Assembly: GCA_013003325.1 (NCBI GenBank) | Contig: JABDJU010000014.1 | Span: 1 to 11,192 of the forward strand | Direction: 5' to 3' | Origin: Acidimicrobiales bacterium | GTDB taxonomy: Bacteria > Actinomycetota > Acidimicrobiia > Acidimicrobiales > SZUA-35 | DNA length: 11,192 nt | In this document: piece after piece, positions 6,391 through 11,192 of the stretch | How the letters are laid out: every line of letters starts with the position of its first letter | Position numbering within the stretch: the first letter of the stretch is position 1 | The notes under the pieces: generated by a model | The model's input: only the letters and a program-made list of their open reading frames with translations | Databases searched by the model: none | What the model was told of the DNA's origin: nothing | Made by a program: the position numbers and the translations under genes

Positions 6391-8312
6391 CTGCTGCGTC
6401 TCCCCCGGTCGGCACCGTAGGCCTGCGGAGCGAGGTCCGTAGGTGGCTTCCGCTGGCAGGACTGGTCGTCGGCGCTCTGGCCCTGCAGTTGCTGTTCTCC
6501 GGCGACGACGCCTTCCCGGCTCGATGGGATTCGACGTTTGAATCGCCGATCGATGACGCCGGCGACTGGCTCAGATCCAACCGATCGACCCACCCCGTGT
6601 TCACCGCGTTCTTCTCCCCTCTCAGCAGAGGTATCGACGCCATCATCACCGGCATCAGCGACTTTTTGCTGTGGGTTCCTTGGTTCGTGGTCATCGCCGC
6701 AGCCGCCGCCATCCCAGCCCGCGTGCGCATGTACCGAGCGGCGATCACGGTGGCGGTGGCGCTGGCGTACACCGGGGTGATCGGGCTGTGGACCGAGACC
6801 ATGCAAACCCTCGGTCTCATGTCGGCAGCGGTGTTGCTGGCCGTCGTGATCGGTCTGCCCCTCGGGATTCTCGCCGCCCTCAAGCCGGGGTTCGAGACGA
6901 TCCTGCGACCCTTTCTCGACATCATGCAGACCGTCCCGGCGTTTGTGTACTTTCTTCCCCTGTTCATGCTCTTCGGCATCGGAAACGTGCCCGGGGCGGT
7001 GGCGACGCTCATCTACGCCCTCCCACCGGTCGTGAGGCTGACAACGTTGGGCATTCGAACCGTTCCCCCTCAGGCGGTTGAGGCTTCCCAGATGTATGGC
7101 GCTCGGCGGAGGCAGACACTAACGAAGGTCCAGCTGCCGATGGCGATCCCGTCGATCATCACCGGCCTTTCGCAGACGATCATGCTGGCGCTGGGTGTTG
7201 TGGTGCTGGCAACGCTCGTCGGGGCCAGCGGGCTGGGGTCGCCGGTGCTCCAGAGCCTCAATCAGCGGCGGACCGGAAGAGGGATCGCGGCAGGGCTCGC
7301 CATCATGGCTGTTGCCATGGTGCTCGACCGGATCTGGCGGTCAGCTGCCGAGCGTGATCCGCTGAAACGGCACCCTCGAAACGTGACCCTGGTCGGCCTC
7401 GGTATCCTCGCCGTCGGAGCGTTGCTCGGGCGCGTGGTGGGGGCCGGATCGTTCCCCGAGGTCTTCGACTGGACGCTCTTTGACCCGGTCGACGACGTCG
7501 TGACCTGGATTCGCGACAACCTCCGCTGGCTCACCCGGCCGCTCAGCGACTCGATCGTCACGTGGCTGTACCTGCCAGCCCGAGACCTTCTGACAGACAC
7601 GTTGGCCTGGCCCGTGGTGGTGTTCGTCGGCGCCTGGGCGTGCTGGCGAATGAAGGGCTGGGGGCTAGCTCTCTTCACCGCCTCGTCGCTGGTGCTGGTC
7701 GGACTCTTCGGGCTGTGGGAATTGTCGATCGACACGCTGGTGCAGGTTCTCCTGGCATCAGCAATGGCGCTGGCGCTGGCGCTGCCAATCGGCATCTGGG
7801 CCGGCCGCCGTCCTAGGATCGAGGCCGCGCTGGGTCCCATACTCGACGGGCTCCAGACCGTTCCGTCGCTGGTCTACATCATCCCGGCCGTGATCTTCTT
7901 CACCGTCGGGGTCGTGCCGGGCATCATGGCCACCGTGCTCTATGCGATGGTGCCCGGGGTACGGATCACCGCACTCGGCATACGTGAGGTCGCAACCGAA
8001 AGCCTCGAGGCGTCGCGGACGTTCGGGGCGACGCCTCGTCAGACGCTTCTCGGGGTTCGCATCCCGCTAGCTGCTCCGACGATCATGGCCGGCGTCAACC
8101 AAGTGATCATGATGTCGCTCGCCATGGTCATCATCTCCGGCCTCGTCGGTGGCGGCGGACTCGGGTTCGAGACCGTTGTCGTCCTCAAGCGAAGCCGCTT
8201 TGGACTCGGATTCGAGGTAGCCGTTGCCTTGGTCGCATTGGCGATGATTCTCGACCGATTCACCGAGGCGGCTGCCGATCGGCTCCAGCCTCACCGCGAC
8301 ACGGGTCTCTAG
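6387..8312 (+). CDS. Double (tandem-fused) glycine betaine/proline-type ABC permease
   Basis: This inner-membrane channel subunit of the betaine-type importer has 641 residues, about twice a normal ProW/OpuAB permease. The N-terminal half has LDIMQTVPAFVYFLPLFMLFG and the ATPase-contacting EAA loop AVEASQMYGARRRQTL (around 230-245). The C-terminal half repeats this as LDGLQTVPSLVYIIPAVIFF and SLEASRTFGATPRQTL (around 539-554), about 310 residues later. Each EAA loop is followed by two similar hydrophobic segments ending in VLDRIWRSAAER or ILDRFTEAAADR. One chain can thus replace the usual permease dimer. The halves are clearly diverged, so this is not a recent duplication or assembly error. 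Several hydrophobic segments precede each core, including a pair linked by a W/D-rich stretch near 365-405. ATG 6387 overlaps the ATPase stop and lacks its own Shine-Dalgarno. Confidence 0.94.
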   Translation: MTAASPPVGTVGLRSEVRRWLPLAGLVVGALALQLLFSGDDAFPARWDSTFESPIDDAGDWLRSNRSTHPVFTAFFSPLSRGIDAIITGISDFLLWVPWFVVIAAAAAIPARVRMYRAAITVAVALAYTGVIGLWTETMQTLGLMSAAVLLAVVIGLPLGILAALKPGFETILRPFLDIMQTVPAFVYFLPLFMLFGIGNVPGAVATLIYALPPVVRLTTLGIRTVPPQAVEASQMYGARRRQTLTKVQLPMAIPSIITGLSQTIMLALGVVVLATLVGASGLGSPVLQSLNQRRTGRGIAAGLAIMAVAMVLDRIWRSAAERDPLKRHPRNVTLVGLGILAVGALLGRVVGAGSFPEVFDWTLFDPVDDVVTWIRDNLRWLTRPLSDSIVTWLYLPARDLLTDTLAWPVVVFVGAWACWRMKGWGLALFTASSLVLVGLFGLWELSIDTLVQVLLASAMALALALPIGIWAGRRPRIEAALGPILDGLQTVPSLVYIIPAVIFFTVGVVPGIMATVLYAMVPGVRITALGIREVATESLEASRTFGATPRQTLLGVRIPLAAPTIMAGVNQVIMMSLAMVIISGLVGGGGLGFETVVVLKRSRFGLGFEVAVALVALAMILDRFTEAAADRLQPHRDTGL

Positions 8313-8347
8313 ACACGGCTACCTGGTACCCGCAGGCGGCCCCAAAC

Positions 8348-8353
8348 TACGCT
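8348..8353 (+). promoter_or_regulatory. Putative -10 box of the desaturase-Rieske gene (leaderless start)
   Basis: TACGCT lies in the 47-nt gap after the permease and is followed by six bases (CGCGCT) and then ATG 8360. There is no Shine-Dalgarno sequence. The hexamer is identical to the one before hemB and has the same 6-nt spacing, pointing to leaderless transcription of this gene independent of the transporter. A KpnI-like GGTACC palindrome (8325-8330) sits about where a -35 would be, but no -35 consensus is seen. Confidence 0.55.
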
Positions 8354-8359
8354 CGCGCT

Positions 8360-9751
8360 ATGACAGCGGTCCAGACCACCCTCAGGGACTACTCGCTGAC
8401 CGGCGTTGAAGCGGCGGCGGCGCTCGAGAATGGCCTTGCCAACGGTCGCTGGTTCCAGGCCGACATCGACCCCAAACGGCTGGCCGAACTCTCGGTGCGT
8501 ACCAACGGTCGGGCGGCGGTCGACATGGCCCTGTGGATCGCACTGATCATCGGTTCGGGCCTCTTGGCCTGGACCGTCCGGGATTCGTGGTGGGCCATAC
8601 CGGCGTTCCTTCTGTACGGGGCCCTCACCGGAGGGGCGGCCGACGCTCGCTGGCACGAATGCGGCCACGGGACGGCGTTTCGCAGCGGCTTTCTCAACGA
8701 TCTGTTCTATTTCCCGGCCAGCTTCATGCTCAACCGTCAGGCCCTGTTCTGGCGCTGGTCACACTTCCGGCATCACACGGACACGATCATTCGAGGGCGG
8801 GACGCCGAGATCGTGTTCCCGAGGCCACCATCGTTTACGGCGGCGGCGCTGCTGTTCTCAAACGTCAAGAATGGTCCGGTCGCCATGCTCGGGACAGTCA
8901 AGACCGCATTCGGCCGGTTAGATGAGAACACCATCGAGCTCGTGCCGCCGGAGGATCACCGCCGGCTCATTCGCCACGCTCGGGTGTACGCGCTCATTTG
9001 GGCGGCGGCAATCGTCGCCTCGCTCGTGACGTGGACGCCGTGGCCGGTCTTGTTCGTCGGGGGCCCCACGCTCTACGGGGCGTGGTTCTACATTTTCTTC
9101 GGCATTACCCAACACGCCGGCCTGCAGGAGAACGTGCTCGACCACCGGTATTCAACCCGCACCGTGTTGATGAACCCGGTGTTCCGCTTCCTGTACCTCA
9201 ACATGAACTACCACATCGAACACCACATGTTCCCCACGGTCCCCTACTACGCGCTACCCCAGCTGCATGAGGAGATCAAGGATCAGCTGCCGCCACCGAA
9301 TCCGAGCACGCTCCATACCTACGCCGAGATCATCGAAGCGTTCCGGCATCAGAACGTCGATCCCGACTGGGAGATCCAGAATCGCCACATACCTGATGTA
9401 CCCGGGCGGCGGGCCCAGATCGTCCAGGTGACCGAGTGGGCCGGCGACAGCGGCCGGACCGATCTCGGGCCTGCTGACCTCGCGCCGGGCGACCTTCGCG
9501 CCGTTCAGATCGCCGGGGTCGACTTCGTGCTGGTGCGAACCGAGGACGGCGATCACGTGCTCGCCGACCGCCGGTGCACCCACGGCGAGGCCGATCTCTC
9601 GATGGGTTTGGTGTTGGGCTGTGAACTCGAATGTCCCAAACACAATGGCCGATTCGATCTACGAACCGGCGACCCGACCAGGAAGCCGATCCGCCAGCCC
9701 CTTGGCGTGCAACCGGTGACCGAGTCCGACGGGCGCCTCTACATCACCTAG
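8360..9751 (+). CDS. MocD-like membrane desaturase/oxygenase fused to MocE-like Rieske ferredoxin
   Basis: This 463-residue protein joins two parts. Residues 1 to about 350 are a fatty-acid-desaturase-superfamily di-iron domain with hydrophobic segments (about 55-92 and 208-250) and the three histidine boxes HECGH (99-103), HFRHH (135-139) and HIEHH (285-289); H252 and H262 may also ligate iron. The surroundings (ADARWHECGHGTAF, WRWSHFRHHTDTIIRGRD, NYHIEHHMFPTVPYYALP) resemble MocD of rhizopine catabolism more than acyl-lipid desaturases. Residues from about 353 form a Rieske [2Fe-2S] domain: C406-x-H408-x16-C425-x2-H428, ending CPKHNGRFDLRTGD, like MocE. In rhizobia MocD and MocE are separate proteins served by reductase MocF; here electron donor and oxygenase share a chain, and no reductase lies in the window. 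The likely role is oxygenation or desaturation of a small molecule or lipid at the membrane; the substrate is unknown. Confidence 0.92.
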   Translation: MTAVQTTLRDYSLTGVEAAAALENGLANGRWFQADIDPKRLAELSVRTNGRAAVDMALWIALIIGSGLLAWTVRDSWWAIPAFLLYGALTGGAADARWHECGHGTAFRSGFLNDLFYFPASFMLNRQALFWRWSHFRHHTDTIIRGRDAEIVFPRPPSFTAAALLFSNVKNGPVAMLGTVKTAFGRLDENTIELVPPEDHRRLIRHARVYALIWAAAIVASLVTWTPWPVLFVGGPTLYGAWFYIFFGITQHAGLQENVLDHRYSTRTVLMNPVFRFLYLNMNYHIEHHMFPTVPYYALPQLHEEIKDQLPPPNPSTLHTYAEIIEAFRHQNVDPDWEIQNRHIPDVPGRRAQIVQVTEWAGDSGRTDLGPADLAPGDLRAVQIAGVDFVLVRTEDGDHVLADRRCTHGEADLSMGLVLGCELECPKHNGRFDLRTGDPTRKPIRQPLGVQPVTESDGRLYIT

Positions 9752-9775
9752 CAGCACCCGCTACGTCGACATCTC

Positions 9776-9789
9776 ACCGGCGACCGGCG
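9776..9789 (+). repeat. Two tandem copies of ACCGGCG upstream of the MFS gene
   Basis: ACCGGCG occurs twice head to tail at 9776-9782 and 9783-9789, in the 60-bp gap between the fusion gene and the MFS gene, 10 bp before the putative -10 box. It is placed where an activator or repressor could bind, but two 7-mers in GC-rich DNA can arise by chance. Confidence 0.3.
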
Positions 9790-9799
9790 GGCCGAACCA

Positions 9800-9805
9800 T
9801 AGGCT
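9800..9805 (+). promoter_or_regulatory. Putative -10 box of the MFS gene (leaderless start)
   Basis: TAGGCT is followed by six bases (CGGGTC) and then GTG 9812, the same arrangement as at hemB and the fusion gene. The AGG inside the hexamer is only a weak Shine-Dalgarno candidate, 8 nt from the start codon, so a leaderless start is favoured. No -35 consensus is apparent. Confidence 0.5.
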
Positions 9806-9811
9806 CGGGTC

Positions 9812-11029
9812 GTGACATCGGTGTTGGGTTCGAGGTTTTGGAGGTTGTGGTCGGCCTTCACCACATCGAACCTGGGTGATGGGCTGACCCTGGTCGGGTT
9901 TCCCCTGCTGGCGATCGGGCTGACCGACGATGCACGCTTGGTCGCCCTGGTTGCTGCGTTTCGCGTCCTACCCTTTGTCACGATCGGCCTGCCGGCAGGC
10001 GTGGTGATCGATCGAGTCGATCGACGTCACCTCGCCCTCGTCGCCCAATTGGCTCGGGCGTCAGCGTTGATCGCGATAGCCGTCGCCGTCGCCCGTGGAT
10101 CGGCCACGATCCCGATCGTCGCCGGTGTCGCCTTCGTGGTCGGGATGGGTGAGGTGCTGACCGACGGCGGGTTGCCAGCGGTCGTGCGCGATGTGGTTGC
10201 ATCATCCGACCTCGAAGTGGCGAACAGCCGGCTGCGGGCCAGTGAAACCGTCTCCAACGCGTTCATCGGTCCACCCGTCGGAGCATTCCTTTTCCAGCTC
10301 GACCCCTCGGCCCCGTTCTTCGCCGCCGCCGGCTTGTACGTCGTCACCGCCGGTGTGCTGGCGATCCTCGAAGGGTCGTACAAGCCAGAGGCCGACCCCG
10401 ACCGCGGATCGTTCGGCACGCAGATGACCGCTGGACTGAAGTACGTCTGGAACCACCCCGTGCTGCGGCCGCTGGCCCTGACCGTCGCTGCCTTCGCGTT
10501 CGTGGGTGAGGCGGGAAACGCCATCTTCGTGATCCTGGCTACCGAGCGGTTCGGGCTCAGTGAGTTTCAGTATGGCCTGCTGCTGTCGGTCGACGCCCTG
10601 GCGTCGGTGACCATGTCGTTCTTTGTGCTGACGCTGGTCAACAAGACCAGCCATGGAACGAGCATGAAAGTGAGCGTTGTCGCGTTCTCGGTGCAAGCGT
10701 TCCTCTTCGGTTTCTCCACCTTTGTCCCCCTGGCTGTGGTGGCGGTTCTGTTCGGCGGCATCTCCGATCCAACCTGGAACGTGATCAGCGGAACGGTGCG
10801 GCAGAGGCTGGTCGACGATCAGATCTTCGGCAGGATGATGACCGCCTACCTCTTCATTGCGTGGAGCATCCAACCGCTCGGTGCGGTCGTCGGCGGCCTC
10901 GTGGCCCAGGCATGGGGTCCCCAGTGGGTGTATGTGCTGTCCGGGACCGTGGTCGGCTCGCTGCTGTTTGTCGCCCGTCCGCTGTTCCGCCGCATCGACC
11001 AAGCGATGGCAGCGGCGACGACCGGCTGA
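9812..11029 (+). CDS. MFS transporter, EntS/MFS_3 type
   Basis: This 405-residue inner-membrane protein has about 12 predicted hydrophobic segments, normal for the major facilitator superfamily. The N-terminus (FWRLWSAFTTSNLGDGLTLVGFPLLA) and the loop between segments 2 and 3 (GLPAGVVIDRVDRR, residues 59-72, a motif-A variant) match the MFS_3/EntS-like exporter group. A second region, FGGISDPTWNVISGTVRQRLV, and FGRMMTAYLFIAWSIQPLGAVVGG correspond to the conserved C-half loop of that group. Members export siderophores, macrolides or other small molecules by proton antiport, but many are uncharacterised, so no substrate is assigned. Start GTG 9812 is the family-consistent N-terminus. It has its own putative promoter and ends one base from the convergent PAP2 gene. 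Confidence 0.9.
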   Translation: MTSVLGSRFWRLWSAFTTSNLGDGLTLVGFPLLAIGLTDDARLVALVAAFRVLPFVTIGLPAGVVIDRVDRRHLALVAQLARASALIAIAVAVARGSATIPIVAGVAFVVGMGEVLTDGGLPAVVRDVVASSDLEVANSRLRASETVSNAFIGPPVGAFLFQLDPSAPFFAAAGLYVVTAGVLAILEGSYKPEADPDRGSFGTQMTAGLKYVWNHPVLRPLALTVAAFAFVGEAGNAIFVILATERFGLSEFQYGLLLSVDALASVTMSFFVLTLVNKTSHGTSMKVSVVAFSVQAFLFGFSTFVPLAVVAVLFGGISDPTWNVISGTVRQRLVDDQIFGRMMTAYLFIAWSIQPLGAVVGGLVAQAWGPQWVYVLSGTVVGSLLFVARPLFRRIDQAMAAATTG

Positions 11030-11030
11030 G

Positions 11031-11192
11031 CTAGTGCTGCCCGGCCGGATCGGCCAGCACCGACAGGGCGATGACCGCCCTCCCGACGATGAGGGCGACC
11101 ACGAGACCGATAGGTAGTGCGGCGACGATGTCGAGGGGCCAGTGCCGACCCAACGCCATGCGGGTGAGCCCTTCGAGCACTCCGGCCAGGGT
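11031..11192 (-). CDS. PAP2-family phosphatase, C-terminal fragment (N-terminus outside window)
   Basis: The minus strand is open from the right edge to TAG at 11033-11031, giving 53 residues. They contain GLTRMALGRHWPLDIVAALPIG, which fits the third PAP2 phosphatase motif (S/T-R-x5-H-x3-D): the arginine at fragment position 11, the histidine nucleophile-partner at 17 and the aspartate at 21. A hydrophobic segment, IGLVVALIVGRAVIAL, follows, and the chain ends soon after. PAP2 membrane proteins dephosphorylate lipid phosphates such as undecaprenyl pyrophosphate or phosphatidic acid; which of these applies cannot be told from a fragment. The gene is convergent with the MFS gene with a single base between stop codons, leaving no intergenic terminator. 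Confidence 0.75.
   Translation of the reverse strand, partial: TLAGVLEGLTRMALGRHWPLDIVAALPIGLVVALIVGRAVIALSVLADPAGQH

Noticed and set aside
6153..7012. Minus-strand open frames opposite the ATPase/permease junction
   Set aside because: Low-complexity translations without motifs, overlapping two strongly conserved transporter genes.
11043..11055. GGCCG-GAT-CGGCC inverted repeat as a terminator for the convergent genes
   Set aside because: It lies inside the PAP2 coding end, has only a 5-bp stem, a 3-base loop and no T-run; chance is likely in GC-rich DNA.
1..11192. tRNA, rRNA, CRISPR array, transposase, phage or defence genes
   Set aside because: I looked on both strands and saw no cloverleaf-like segment, regular repeat array or mobile-element protein; nearly every base is covered by the listed genes.

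Overview
The window is GC-rich, almost fully coding DNA with tightly packed genes. There is a four-base gene overlap at two junctions, four of the nine CDS whose starts lie inside the window begin with GTG, and several starts lack a ribosome binding site but sit about 6-8 bases after a TANNNT -10 box. That style, plus protein features such as a Cys/Asp hybrid HemB metal site, suggests a high-GC actinobacterium, possibly of the Acidimicrobiia. The lineage is inferred from sequence style and not demonstrated. I see no tRNA, rRNA, insertion sequence or CRISPR array, so this looks like ordinary chromosome.

Minus-strand half (1-5307, read right to left): a lipoprotein substrate-binding protein of the glycine betaine/proline betaine (OpuAC/ProX) type; a SirB1-like transglutaminase-core protein starting on GTG directly after its stop codon; a type II NADH:quinone dehydrogenase; then hemB and hemL, two tetrapyrrole-synthesis genes joined by an ATGA overlap. 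hemL runs off the left edge without its last few dozen codons. hemB seems to have its own promoter in the short gap after ndh, with a perfect 7-bp inverted repeat around its start codon.

Plus-strand half (5362-11029): the ATPase and permease of the betaine-type ABC transporter, divergent from the binding protein across a 54-bp gap and coupled by an ATGA overlap. The permease carries two complete ProW/OpuAB-like halves in one chain. Next come a 463-residue fusion of a MocD-like membrane desaturase/oxygenase with a MocE-like Rieske ferredoxin, and an MFS exporter of the EntS/MFS_3 type. A PAP2-family phosphatase enters from the right edge on the minus strand, convergent with the MFS gene.

Functionally, the binding protein, ATPase and double permease form one uptake system for quaternary amines or similar compatible solutes. 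The fusion oxygenase directly downstream may act on a small molecule brought in by that transporter or on a lipid; its substrate cannot be read from sequence. The most interesting items are the MocD-MocE fusion, the recurring 'TANGCT + 6 nt + start codon' arrangement at three genes, the near-symmetrical -10 element between the divergent transporter genes, and the hairpin that holds the hemB start codon.
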